A stretch of 64,000 nt of DNA from Daphnia carinata (Eukaryota > Arthropoda > Branchiopoda > Diplostraca > Daphniidae): contig NC_081331.1 of assembly GCF_022539665.2 (NCBI RefSeq), positions 8,215,534 to 8,279,533 on the forward strand. Direction: 5' to 3'. Under the pieces are notes generated by a model that was given only the letters and a program-made list of their open reading frames with translations, did no database searches and was not told the origin of the DNA. The translations under genes were made by a program, and so were the position numbers. Shown here one piece after another: positions 37,780 through 49,162 of this stretch (position 1 is its first letter; the number at the start of each line of letters is the position of its first letter).

Positions 37780-38352
37780 GATTGCCTATTGCTGCTGATA
37801 GTTGTATGAGCAAGTACAACATGACTGCAACTGGAAAATTTATTTATACACTAAAAAGTAAGAAAAATGTAATAAATATTTCTGGTGTGGCCGTAGTAGT
37901 ATTTTATTAAATGGTCTTAGATATCTATATGATATTAGATATAACATATTTCTGGGTCCCTGCAATTTAAATTAAAATAGGATAAAAGATAAATGTTTGG
38001 TGAACCATTTAAGTAATGAGTTAACACCATCGGCTTTTTACAAAGGGAGACCCGACGCTCTTACGCAATATGTTGCCTACCGGATTGGAGGCATATCGTT
38101 CCTATTGGAACAAAATAAAATAAATAGGACTTTTTCTAAGGAGAAATAGGACCGACGGCATGGAGAAATAGGACTGATGGCATGGAGAAATAGGACTGTC
38201 CTAAAAGTTTTAAAAAGTCAGTCCTATTTCTCCGTTAGAAATAGGACTGGAAATTTTCAGTCCTATTTCTCCAGTCCTATTTCGTTTCAGTCCTATTTCA
38301 CCGCCAATCATTACACCCTTTCGAGATACTTTCAAGGCGATCTGCGGAGGTC

Positions 38353-40132
38353 GGAGAAAAAGGCCCAGACGAAAAAGGCCCGACAAAAAGGCCTTTACGA
38401 AAAAGGCCCACTTTTTTCCAAATTTAAAAGTGGGCCTTTTTCTCAATTGGACTGGGACTTTTTCTCCGCTAAAATTCCAAATTCCTACAAACTGTAATAT
38501 GTTTCCAAAATATATTTCCCACCTCCTATTCCGTAGAAGTTTGAATGTTTAAAGGTTGCTGAAACCGTGACCTTATAATATAGGAATAACAACAGAAAAA
38601 GAGAAAAGCCAACATTAAGAAAAAGAAAACTGAAAAGAAAGAACATAAAGTGAATAAACTAAAGAAAAACAGGCAAATTTATCGTATGAAATACTGATGC
38701 TGTCTCATGGATGAGCTAAACTCGTGTTCTTTCATGTGCAAGCCATGTCGTGATTTTTTATAACAATACACTAGCATGCTTTCCATGATCGTGGAAAATT
38801 TGAAGAAAAAAAAATCTTAGATTCATTTTAAAAGGTTTAGTGTCTTCACTAATAACAGACTCCCATAAAAAAAAGTTCTTCATGGTATAAAATAATTACA
38901 ATGGATTTGTAATTGTTCTTAGCTTTCTTAACGTCGCACGTTGTAAGTGCAAAGCTTCCTTACATTTCACTGCAGTGTGTGATGTGTAATGAGATAGCCA
39001 ATAGCTGCTAGAAAATGAGCATAAGGAGAAAAACAGGACGCGAAGAACGTAAAAAATCATTTATAATTGCTGGAAAAGCGCGAGTTCTTACCAGAGACGT
39101 AGATGGTTCTCTCGTACTAAAGGTGAGGATAATCTTTAACAAAAGATTGCTCTTTAACAAAAGCCAAGCATAAACTATTTAGTTTGACTCATAGACGTTC
39201 CTACGCAAATTGAATATTCCAGTTTTGCTCGAACTATTTATTGCTTGGGTGAAAAGCTCTCCAAGCCTAGATAACAGTTAGCAGTCACCGCCTGGACTAG
39301 TTCTAGCAGTAGGTTATGATTTTAATACATTTATTTGGCTCTTTGTAATTGTGTAAAGAATTGAAAATGTGATAAGGAAATAAATGGTGTGAGAATCAAT
39401 ATTGAATTATAATATTCTTTTTTTTTGTCATTGCCTCACACGATAGTTTAAGTTTGTAACATTATTCCTATAACGTTATTTATCAAATGTTAATAATAAT
39501 AAACTAGTCTTCGTGTTAACATATCTTTGTTCCCAGCAACCACAAAAGCCCCGAGGAACTCATTCAGTTTCCATATTCACAACGAATCAGTAGTCTTTAC
39601 CTATGGCATAAGCATCGACAGAGGGAAGTTATAAGGGAGATGGACTTGGGGTTGGGGGGAATGATCAAAGAGGGTGGACAGAACAAGGCTAAGTGCGAAA
39701 AACATATTTCTTATATTATATTTAAAGAATTAAGTATTTCAATAAACAAAAATTGTGAAAAATGAACTTTATTTAACGGGATATTAGCAATACATAAATA
39801 CTAACATAATCCGAAATCAGATTGCTACCGAATAAATAATCAAAGATTAAGTAGCGTACATACGCTAACATTGTTTCATCTCGGCAAACCTTATAGAAGG
39901 TCACGGTTTCAGCAACCTTTGTACATTCCAACTTCCACGGAATAGGAGGTGGGAAATACTTTTTGGAAACAAATTAAAGTTTGTAAAAACATGGAAATTA
40001 AGCGGAGAAAAAGGCCCAGTCCAATGGAGAAAAAGGCCCACTTTTAAATTTGGAAAAAATGGGCCTTTTTCATGTGGGCCTTTTTCGTATGAGCCTTTTT
40101 GTTGGGCCTTTTTCGTCTGGGCCTTTTTCTCC
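38353..40132. mobile_element. 1.8 kb non-autonomous element with ~230-bp inverted repeats
   Basis: Left end GGAGAAAAAGGCCCAGACG and right end CGTCTGGGCCTTTTTCTCC are inverted copies. The homology extends inward to about 38577 and 39893, including GGTTGCTGAAACCGTGACC. GAAAAAGGCCC words repeat within the ends. The outer context CCGCCAAT after the right end is the same as after the right end of the FLYWCH element (38301-38308), suggesting related termini. The interior has no ORF of note. Confidence 0.8.
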
Positions 40133-40711
40133 GCCAATCCGATATGCTGTAAAGTGGTATGGAACTACACCCATAGGGGGTAGTAAACCACCTACGGAAA
40201 AAGTTTAAAGAATTCTTCAAATCGGGTTTAGGCCGATGCCTGAAAATGGAAGCAAAGTTGGTATTGAAACCTGACGCACAACTCATTTTTAGGAAAAAAA
40301 ACACCAGTGCCTCTTACCACTCTCTCAAAAGTGAATATCGAGTTAGCCCACATAGCACATCTCAGCCGTCGGATGTCCGATCCATGGCCGAATGTCCGTG
40401 TCTTCTATGGGCTGGCCCACGGATGTCCTTCGGCTAGTCTGGTTGGATGTCCGATGGATGTGCAAAAATGATGTCCTAACAACATCCCTCGAGCAGACAA
40501 GAAGATCTTCAACAAATTTTTTTGAATATATTGAAAATAAAAATATTTTTAATAAATTTTTACTAAGTAGTTGCATTTAACTCTAGAACCGTACATACCT
40601 TTTTTTGTTGTAGTGTGTAGGGAACACACAACCCTGAATGAAAGTGACGGCACACAAACAGAATTATTTAAAAGATCCAATCTATTTTCGTCAACTTGTA
40701 ATAAAAAAAAG

Positions 40712-40826
40712 GTGAGGCAGTACGAGGAGGACATAGCCAACTGTCGTTTGCTCATTATGGACGGAAACATCGAATTAACGACCATGGAGTACATCCTTGA
40801 CCTCTGCCGCTCTACCAGAGTTCCAG
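40712..40826 (+). pseudogene. Exon fragment of a PfkB-type (pseudouridine) kinase
   Basis: The frame reads YEEDIANCRLLIMDGNIE, then TMEYILDLCR and VPG, ending at a canonical donor (CCAG then GTAAGA). This matches the segment of PfkB-family pseudouridine kinases where a nucleoside-kinase core strand (LxxDGN) precedes a helix and a vPv strand. Only one exon is visible; the next exon does not follow inside the element. So it is a captured or leftover fragment. Functional role would be pseudouridine degradation, but this piece cannot act. Confidence 0.5.
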
Positions 40827-41013
40827 GTAAGACCCCAAACAAGTTTCTGGTAAAACTACTTTACATTTAAAAAAAAGAGAAACATTACAGCTCACTCAAC
40901 GATTTAAATTTAAGCAATGGACGGAGGTGACATTGTGGAACGGAATGATGGATAAAGAGATTCACAGCTGCAACTGTTTGTAGCCCAAATATTTGAGGGT
41001 GAGGCACACATTT

Positions 41014-42252
41014 TCAGATGTAAATCTGGCTGCCGTGTGATTGCATCTGAACAACTAGATTGCTGTTGGCTTTCTTGCGTTCCACTGTCCTCTTGGCGTC
41101 ATTTTTAGAATAGTTTGCTTGGTTTAGAATTATTTCATGGTGAATTGCATGATGAGAACTTACGAAGTAGAAACTGGCTGTGGCAGCCATTCCGATGAAC
41201 ATGGCGATTACGGCAAACGCGTACGACCAAGAGAGGTAGTTGAAATTTGGGTAGGGCATCCAGTCACGTCTCCAACATTGTCCACCAAAGACAGCCACCG
41301 ACAGGAAGAGGCAAAAGGATTTCAAACCATTCATTAGTGCACAGGCAGACAGGATCTGCACTGGTATCGGAATGTGAAGTTGAGCGGCCAACGAACAAGA
41401 AGCATTGTTGAGGCAATGTGGGCAGAGCAGGAAAATATCAAGGCCAGCGTCATAAAAACCTGCACTGCCATCAGCCAACCTTTGGAGAGCAAATGAAAGA
41501 GTTGTGAAGTAGCCGGCAAAGGAAAGTGTGACTCTAAATTTACCTGGCAGCAACCATTCCCAAATCACAAAGTATGTCTTGCTGAAGACATAGTGGCAAC
41601 CATCAACGAGGTCATCAAATTGGTAGTTTGGGTAACGGAATCTGCTAAAACAAAACTCCCAGAGACCCATGTTCTTGAACGGGCTGTATGTGTCTTGCCA
41701 AGAGACCAGCCAATGTGGACTGTAAACAAAGGGTAAATTGGCATATGAATGTTTGACAGAGAATTGGTTGGGATTACCTGGCAAATGACATAACCAACAG
41801 CATAAGTGATATAAAAGACAGAATGGATCCCAACATCAGTAAACCTGTTAACGAAATAATTTCATTCACGTCATGTTGACAGTTACAGGCGCAAATCCAC
41901 TTGTCGTATTTGTGAAAAACACATATAATACATGGTATTTAGAAAAATAATGGCCGCCTTTTTCCCCTATATATTAAATCAGCATTGTCAGATAACTTAA
42001 ATGGCAGTGATATGTTCCAGCAGTTTATTAAATTTAAATTTACTTGAAATTACTATTTAATATGTAACGTAAAAACATCTACTTAAATTTCAACAGTGTT
42101 TTTATATAAGATAACTGTTTTATTAATAATAATTATTTGATGAGCAATTTTTTGAGAAGATACCATTTACCTGTGTTTAGGGAATGAACACCAAAAGCAA
42201 AAAAAATGGTAGTTCCGACTTCTTTCGCATGGGGATCTAGCGATTCAGGCAT
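41014..42252 (-). pseudogene. Claudin/PMP22-superfamily four-pass membrane protein, one frameshift
   Basis: Five exons with good sites: 42171-42252, 41778-41844, 41544-41719, 41164-41479, 41014-41091. ATG at 42252. The first membrane segment (LLMLGSILSFISLMLLVMSF) crosses the junction to exon 3, where the extracellular loop shows the claudin signature: SPHWLVSW, then GLWEFC and a second cysteine in DGCHYVF. Segments 2 to 4 follow (QVFMTLALIFSC, SFCLFLSVAVFGG, SYAFAVIAMFIGMAA). The C-terminal tail is basic. In exon 4, near 41367, one base appears missing: the frame runs into a stop after QCRSCLPVH while the next frame continues LSACALMNG. It is either a pseudogene or a read error. The gene lies wholly inside a transposon. 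Arthropod relatives build septate junctions. Confidence 0.75.
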
Positions 42253-42374
42253 TCGCTCGGTAGCTGCCTTTGAGTCATGTGCTTTGTATGGTGTTGTGTG
42301 AATTTTTTGAAAATTAGCAGAACTTGGATTTTAAAGTGTGCATGAAAGACTTGTGAAACGTGTTCGTCGCGCTG

Positions 42375-42434
42375 CCCAGCTGCCTTGCCGTACCCGCCCA
42401 GCTACCCAGCTGCCTTGCCGTACCCGCCCAGTCA
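42375..42434. repeat. 30-bp tandem duplication
   Basis: Two adjacent units beginning CCCAGCTGCCTTGCCGTACC, nearly identical, in the GC-rich stretch between the claudin-like gene and the DUF4806 exons. Confidence 0.9.
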
Positions 42435-42526
42435 CAACGTTTGGTAATTTTTTTTAAATTATTAAAATTTGAATTAAATTAAACTTCAGGTGTTGTCTGT
42501 TTGTTTGTTTTTTAAATGTTTTCTAG

Positions 42527-42859
42527 AAAACCCACCTGATCGCAATAGGGGGAAACACCCCAAGAACAATTGTTAGATCGATCGCCCGGCGGCTTATGAC
42601 CAACGAACTAGGCAAATCTTTCAGCTGGTTTGGACATCGTAATAACAAAAAGCTAGCCGATACCAACATCGGAAAAGTGATAATTGGTATTTATTTTAAA
42701 TATTCATGTTATCCGTTTCATTCGTTTATAATACGTATTGATCTTTCAGCTGCATCGGTACGTAACACGCCATTGATTACAGAGGCAGATGTTAAATCAG
42801 CCATGATTGACATGCTGCGACACTGTAAAGACAAACCTCGCACGGTACCTGTCCTATGA
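42527..42859 (+). pseudogene. DUF4806-domain C-terminal exons
   Basis: Two exons (42527-42686 and 42750-42859) join across a 63-nt intron with canonical sites. They read RSIARRLMTNELGKSFSWFG, then KKLADTNIGKVII, AASVRNTPLITEADVKSAM, ending at a TGA. This is the typical layout of the C-terminal DUF4806 domain found in many invertebrate proteins, often linked to mobile elements. The upstream part of the gene is absent from the window or unrecognised. Either a captured host fragment or a decayed gene of the element itself. Confidence 0.6.
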
Positions 42860-44084
42860 GTCCCATCATCATTCCATTCATCATCCATTCACAAAGAAAA
42901 AAATTGTATTTTTTTTATGTTTCTCGTCTATATTCACAGTCAGTCACAGTCACACAGATACAGTCAGCCCGAATAATGTTGAAGCAATGTTTTGTTTTTG
43001 TTTTTGTAGTCAGACAAATGATTTCTTTATGAATCTGTTTTCCTTTTTTTGTTTTTGATCTGCATATGGTTGTGCAACACAAGGTTTCTCATGTTCATTA
43101 ATCTGGTCATGTTTCAATACAAAGATCAAAAAATAACAACAGTCTTTTCTATTTCACGATTTTATTTTATTAATCAATAAAACGAATGAATATGCAGATA
43201 TCCCTTACATGTCCAAATTATAGCCGTAAGAAGTCCGGTCAGATATCCTTCGGATGTCTGACGGCGCTGTTTAGGGCGGTCAAAACCAACAAAAAAAACA
43301 TCCGTCGGACATCCAAATCGGATTTCGGGCTGTCCGACGGATGTCAACAGGATGTACCTTATATCCGACCTCGACATCTAGCGGACATCCCACGGCCAGA
43401 CTTGTGCTATGTGGGAGACCGCTTAGTTAAGGAAAAATTAGTTTACTCGGTGGATTATAGCTATTGAGCAGCACCAGTGGTGGTAGCACAGAAAACCAAT
43501 GGGAAGATCAGACTCTGTGCGCATTTCTCAACAGGTTTGAATGATCAATTTCAGTTACACCATCATCCACTACCGAAAGCAGAAGAAATCTTCGCAAAAC
43601 TAAACGGAGAGGAGTGGTTTGCCCATATCGACTTTTTGAATGCCTATAATCAGCTAATGGTCGAAGAAGAATCCCAAGAGCTACTAACGATTAACACTCA
43701 TCGAGGGCTCTTTCGTTTCAAACGGTTAGCTTTTGGAGTGAAATCAGTCCCACGCATTTTCTAGAAAGCGATGGACGCAACCATTGCGGACCTGCTGGAT
43801 GTCAACACCTTCTTAGACGACCTGATCGCTAAGGCCCGTAGCCAAGATGAATAAGCCAAAATCTGGAATTGGTATTTAAACGGCTACAGAAGTTTTGATT
43901 CAGAGAACGTTTGGGAAAATGCACCTTTATGATGCCAAAGATTACATACTTGGCGTTCGTTATTGATAAGAACAGACGACGTCCTGTGTCGACCAAGGTC
44001 GAGGCTATTCCAAAAATGCCGCCACCACAAGACACCAATCAAGTCAGATCTTTCCTTGGGGTGATCCATTGAAAAACAGACTCG

Positions 44085-46957
44085 CATGATAATGCAATTG
44101 TGTACACAGAGTTTGAAGGAATGCATACCCATCTGCTCTTTTAAATCTGAAATGTTCGCTGTGGCTTCTTCCAATGGATCATCAAGGGAGTCAAATAAGG
44201 CATTTCTACACATGAGACAGTTGAAGAGACGTTCAACTTTTAAAACACAATATCCAGCAATGTAGGCAAGACACTGGTTTGTAAAAGTATTATTCATGAT
44301 GGAAGCATTTAACTCTACTACATTACTGAAAAGTTCAACCTCTACCTCCATCTCAGTGTCAATAGCATCATTTTCTATTTCACAATTCAGGTCCTTTAAT
44401 ATTGCAAACGGAAGAGGTGAACAGTTAGATGACAAAGAAGCTATAACACCACCATTTTTTATAACTAGAATATTTCTTATGACATACTTCACTTGAATTG
44501 ATGTGGGATTATTATTTAACCCAACCCTTAACCGGACTATGCTAAAGAAAGGCTCCAGTGGATCCTGTTTGGTGAGTCTCGTGCATACAAAATCCAAAGG
44601 CTTTTCTTGATTAATTCTATGCAAGCGATATTGTTGATTTCATTGTGGTAGTGAAACGAAACCGAAAATCACAGCCTTCCGTTTACTGGCACTTACTAAC
44701 TTGCGGGAAGTAAATGTCAAAGATTTAACACAATTTTGTAATCCTTTCGTTCGTTTTAAGTTCTTTTTCTTTTTCCAACAGGCTGGAAAGTGTCAGTGGT
44801 GCTCTGTCATCTGTTTTCTTTGTCGTTTGTTTTGATATTCCACGAGTTCAGCATGTCGAAAATCTTGTTGGACTTCCGGCAGTATTCCTCGTACTTCTCG
44901 TAAACTGCAAAAAACACCACATTTAAAAGGTAAAATCATTTGTATACCATAGGGAAAATATAACTTTACATTTGGGTGTTTCAGATCATTCCGTAAATGG
45001 TGAAGAGTATCCGCAGTTGAATTACTAAAGATTTGAGCAGCAAGAACTACTTTCATCTTGTGTGTGCCAATGTCGACGTGGTTTTTAGTTAACTTGTTAC
45101 CAAGACGAAATCCTAGACAGTTTTGGTATTCGAAGAGCTCGGTAATGTACGACCATTTTGCCGGTTTCGGAAATCCAGGTATAAGAATACCTTTCGGTGT
45201 CTGTGCTATTAAGTTACAAGTCAATTTTAACATATGGCAGGTATCTATCATCACGTTAACGTCTTTTTTGGTCTTAGGATGAAGGAAAAAAGTTTTCATC
45301 GCAGCGTATTTCATACGGTTGGTTTTCATTTTCTCTGGAGTGTTTTTTGTGCGCCGGCTAGGAACAGATTTCGGTGGTTTTTGGGGAATCCTGATGTTCG
45401 CTCCAAAGGCATTGAACATCGTTAGATTTGCCGACAACCCATCGAAAGTAACTGCTTTTACATTTACGTTGAATTCATGACAAGTAATATCGTTCGTCAC
45501 GTCATCGTTCAGCACTTTCGACTGGCCTAGCCCGGTTAAATGGTTCATAAATCAATAAACCACAGACGATCTCCATTTTCCATCTAATCCTACAGCATAG
45601 AACACTAAGACTTTTGTAGCAAGAATTTGATGATCTGTTTCCCGACTGGAAGGTTTGTCATCTGGGAAATCGGTAAATGCCATATATTTGTTAAGTTGTG
45701 GGTTGTAGCACAACGCCTTCTTGATAGACATTTCATCGAGACTAAGGGTTACATCTTGGCCGTGTGTTCCTTCAGCAATGTCTGTCTTTATCTGAGCTAA
45801 GGCATTCTTTAAAATCCCGGAAGAGCAACCGACTGGTAGCGGCAAAGACTTGGAATGACCGGCAAAGTAAAGGTCCTTCTAAGTTTTTCATACGCAGCGT
45901 TCGAATAATAGCTTAGATTTATTGCCAGGGCTGGGATGAATGAAGAGTACCTACGGTCTTTAGCTCTTTTTCCAAAATTCCATTTTTTATTCAAAAAGAG
46001 TTGGTAAGCTGTTTCGGACAGGTCTCTTTTTCTTGTTGCGTTTTTTCTAACTTCTTTTATATCGTGGCATTCTTTTGTGGACTTTTTTAGCTGCTGCTTT
46101 AAAATTGAAATTTTGCCAACTTTGATGTTTAAGTCCTTCAAATTCTGACGCTCACGAAGAGACATCGCAGTAAGTGTTTTTTACGGTAATTTACTCTTTT
46201 GAGGTAACCATTTTCATACTTGAACTTTATGCGCAGCCAGCGAGTTTCTTTTTCAAGTTGACGAGTATGATTTGCGTATTCTTTTTTTAAACAACTGATC
46301 TCTGTGAGTTTAATGACGTCGTCAATACACATATTTTTTGTGATGAAGAGCTCATATTGTTATTAAATAAAACTTGCTCAGAATGGCAACGCGCACCATC
46401 CTCATTAAACTCTTTTTCTAGATCTTTGTAAATTACAGGTAGACAGGGGCTGGTAGGAGTTTCATAGCTATGATCTACCCTTTGTCTTTTTGTGGGACTG
46501 GTAAAATCCACGACGAGTTGTCTGCGAACACGAGGTAAAGAAATAATGGTGGAGTTGTGGCATTCAACGCTAAAGTTCATGTCAACAGAAACGATGTCAG
46601 ATTCACTGGTACATTGCGTATTAACCTTGGCAGGTCTATTCAAACTAACAATATCCCATTCATTTTCATGCTGGTGTTGGGGTCGCTCAGTTCCGGTGTG
46701 TGTGTCTAAATCAGATTAAGTTTACTGTTGGACAACCTATTCGATTTACGGCGAGGAGTCCAAGTTAACAAAGCGGAATCAAAGTGAATTGAGCACAACA
46801 CGGAAGATTTTGAATGCTTAAATCCAGGTGCACAATGTTTCAGCCAGACATGGAGTCGCTGATCATCAATGGGAAACTTATGAAATGAAACTGATCGATC
46901 ACTTCTCTTTGAATTACACTCGACGGTACTACAGGGCCGTGGGAGGAATTTGAACAA
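44085..46957 (-). pseudogene. P-element/THAP9-type transposase, decayed
   Basis: From ATG 46957 a THAP zinc finger is clear: CSTVECNSKRSDRSVSFHKF, W in HVWLKHC, then CSIHF. A Ser/Thr linker and coiled-coil stretch follow (46140-46640), then the transposase body: YSSFIPALAINL and SYYSNAAYEKLR (46000-45880), LSLDEMSIKKAL with the first catalytic Asp (45760), TFDGLSANLTMF, DTCHMLKLTCN with the second Asp, LGNKLTKNHVDIGTHKMKV, and QDPLEPFFSIVRLRVG with the Glu (about 44540). CLAYIAGYCVLK follows. Frame changes at about 46700, 46150, 45840, 45550 and 44790 mean it is not a single open frame; some may be introns. The left end abuts the gypsy relic at 44068 with no inverted repeat recognised. Confidence 0.85.
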
Positions 46958-48640
46958 TTTTTACATAAAGAGAAGAAGAAAAACACGTCTAGAACGACTA
47001 AGACCACTTGCTTAACTGAGTTGTATATTTCACAGGGTGAACATTCGATAACAAGCTACAGGTACCCTGGGAATTAATGCCAAGCAAAACCATTTCTGAG
47101 AGTCGACCCATTTTGATTCTTCGAATTTTCATCGCCCTCCTATGAGTCACGGAACTTTTGTTATGAGTTGTCATCTGGCGAATTATCTGACTCTCCTCGC
47201 CTCCAACCGCCTTTTTACCTGCAGGAATTCGTCTGCTAATGAGGAAGGGAGGGAATTAGCCGCTAGATGTTGTGCCAAATGTGTCGAAAAAGTTTCCAGA
47301 CAGTCACGAAGGCCAGACGTAAATGGGGCTACTTTGGCTCTCTTTTGGGGAATGAATAATAGGACTACGAGGGTGCACTACGGCGCGAAAAAAAGAGCAG
47401 CATTTGTTTTATAATCTAACACGTGATTTTGCATATCGCGGCATATGCAGAATCACTATAATTTGTACTTAAAAACGGCAAGTTTTAATTTCTAGGCAAC
47501 TTTTGCTTTATTCCCAACTAGCGTAGTTACCGATTTTCCCTAATTCCAACATTTTGGATCATAGAGCGCTAAAATAAAAGTGCGCTACGGCGATTGCGCC
47601 TACCGCTAGAGGCAATGGAGACAAGGAGTTAGGGTTGAAAATTGTGGCAAATTTGAAATTATTTCTGTCACTTCCAATCTTCTTTCTTCAACTCACGGGA
47701 TTTGGATTTTTGACCTTGAATCTACTGAATGGTTGCTTATCTGTTTACCTGAAGTGGAACTTCAGGTTATTCGGTATTATGTTTGTCTGCCCCGGGTTGC
47801 ATGTGACCTGGGTTAGTATTCTCTGGATCATAGCGCTAAGTCTCGTCCTATATATATAGGTACATAAGGTGTGTTTTATTTTTTCAAATACTGGAGACTA
47901 AGAACAGGATAATTACCAAAACATCATCTTGGTAAAAGATGTATTAGTTATTAATATTTTTCATTGATATTATTTTTTTCATTCATTATACAGCACGAAT
48001 TGGCTCCGTTCTTTCAAAATAAACAAGGAAAGATAGTCATAAGACTTTGAAAACTATTAAAAAATCAAAATAGTTCAAGTTGTGAATCGGAAAGAAGTAA
48101 GGTTTTACTTTGATGGAAAATAAGTATAACATCAAAATCTTAAATGGAATTTCTCCTCACGCAATGAATTATCGTTTAACTTGGAAAACTTTCACCGAAT
48201 AAAAAATGTGACAGAATTAAAAAGCATATTTGGATGAAGAATTAATCCCGAAATATTGCTATGGATTGTTGGACAGAAACGGACCAAGGCGTTAAAATTT
48301 TGTTGTATTCTAGCGGACATACATAGACTCAGTTGTTACTGCAAGACGTTGCGAGACACTTTGCTCGAAGGTTCGGGACACTGAAGGCTAGAAGAACCGA
48401 ACTAAAATGTAGTAAAACGTTATTGACAAAAGAAACTACAATATCTCAAAAATAGAACAGCTTGTTGTGACCTTAGGAAAACAAGCAGGATATTCATTTC
48501 CTTTTCAGTGAAATTTTGAATCTTTTATCTTTATATGCTGTTGTTATGGAGATGTGGCAAAATGTGTAAGCTAATGGTAACAAAAGAAAAAGGGCAGATT
48601 CTGGACCTAAAACTAAAGCAGTTATATATATATATATATG
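46958..48640. other. Stretch without recognised gene
   Basis: The part next to 46958 is presumably the 5' end of the P-like element. Frames at 47142-47414 and 47635-47859 have no recognised motif. Confidence 0.4.
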
Positions 48641-48960
48641 CATGATCAAATACGTCGTCCGCTTTAGTGGCATGTCGGCAGTCAAAATCTTTGACTATTT
48701 CATCCCATACGTTTTCGGTGGGATTCATATCCACACCCACAGAAGGTCACGGCAGCAGTCCCATTTGGGGATGCTCTCGAAATCATTGGGTGATGTTGCC
48801 GGCTATGTGGATGGGGGAGTTGTCTTGTACAAAATGAACTTGGCGAACCCATGGAAGAAGTTCATTTTCAAGAATATCTATATACTTCTCTTTTAGAGCC
48901 AGCCGTTAGTTTTTATAAATGGACCGGCTAAAAACTATCCGGAGAAGAGTTCAAATGGCC
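48640..48960 (-). pseudogene. Tc1/mariner transposase C-terminal relic
   Basis: Minus-strand translation gives LPWVRQVHFVQDNSPIHIAG, with the second catalytic Asp in QDNSPIH. It then gives MNPTENVWDEIVKDF, the NPxExxWD block with the third acidic residue. A stop and a shift lie between them. Only the C-terminal third remains. Confidence 0.8.
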
Positions 48961-49162
48961 TATCACCGTTTACCACGTATTTTTTTCATCAATATGCTAT
49001 GGAAATTAGTATTAAAATAAAGAAACGGGATTATGGTAGCGGAAAAAATCTTAAATAGACAAATAAACTATATTACTATTGAATATTATTAGTATTATAA
49101 GTATTATAAGGATTGTTAATTTTTAATTCCTTCCGTGATTCTCTCCTAAAAACGATTAATTT

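Larger units (their letters stand above)
34156..38304 (-). mobile_element. 4.1 kb DNA transposon with ~400-bp inverted repeats carrying a FLYWCH gene
   Basis: The outer ends are GCGGTGAAATAGGACTGAA on the left and its inverted form ending TTTCACCGC on the right. The inverted repeat continues inward for about 400 bp: 34290-34500 matches the reverse complement of 37880-38100, including ATTGCGTAA, AACTCATTAC and CAGAAATATTTATTAC. Subterminal DNA is made of AAATAGGACTG words in both orientations. The element encloses a minus-strand zinc-finger plus FLYWCH gene and a tRNA-like stretch. Target duplication could not be resolved. FLYWCH proteins commonly accompany MULE-type transposons; no transposase core was found, so its class is open. 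Confidence 0.75.
40347..43415. mobile_element. 3.07 kb CCC...GGG transposon carrying host-gene pieces
   Basis: Termini are CCCACATAGCAC on the left and GTGCTATGTGGG on the right, perfectly inverted, with AG at both flanks (40345-40346, 43416-43417). Subterminal DNA on both sides is rich in CGGATGTCCG-type words in both orientations. The element interrupts a gypsy RT, which gives an independent proof of its borders. Inside lie a pseudouridine-kinase exon (plus), a nearly complete claudin-like gene (minus) and DUF4806 exons (plus). No transposase was recognised, unless the DUF4806 fragment is part of the element's own second gene. Confidence 0.88.
40140..44068 (+). pseudogene. Ty3/gypsy reverse-transcriptase relic, split by a DNA transposon
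   Basis: The left part (40140-40346) reads AKLVLKPDAQLIFRKK and YHSLKSEYR, the region before the gypsy RT core. The right part resumes at 43416 with DRLVKEKL and YSVDYS, then AAPVVVAQKTNGKIRLC, HHHPLPKAEEIFAKLNG, INTHRGLFRFKRLAFGVKS, a catalytic-box remnant FLDDLIAK, and RSFLGVIH at 44068. Stops and frameshifts are frequent, so it is inactive. The two halves are adjacent pieces of one gene separated exactly by the element at 40347-43415. The right side is cut at the P-element relic. Confidence 0.85.

Noticed and set aside
41014-41784. Single uninterrupted 256-codon membrane protein
   Set aside because: Its middle reads through an intron (41480-41543); canonical splice sites give a better claudin match, at the price of a frameshift near 41367.
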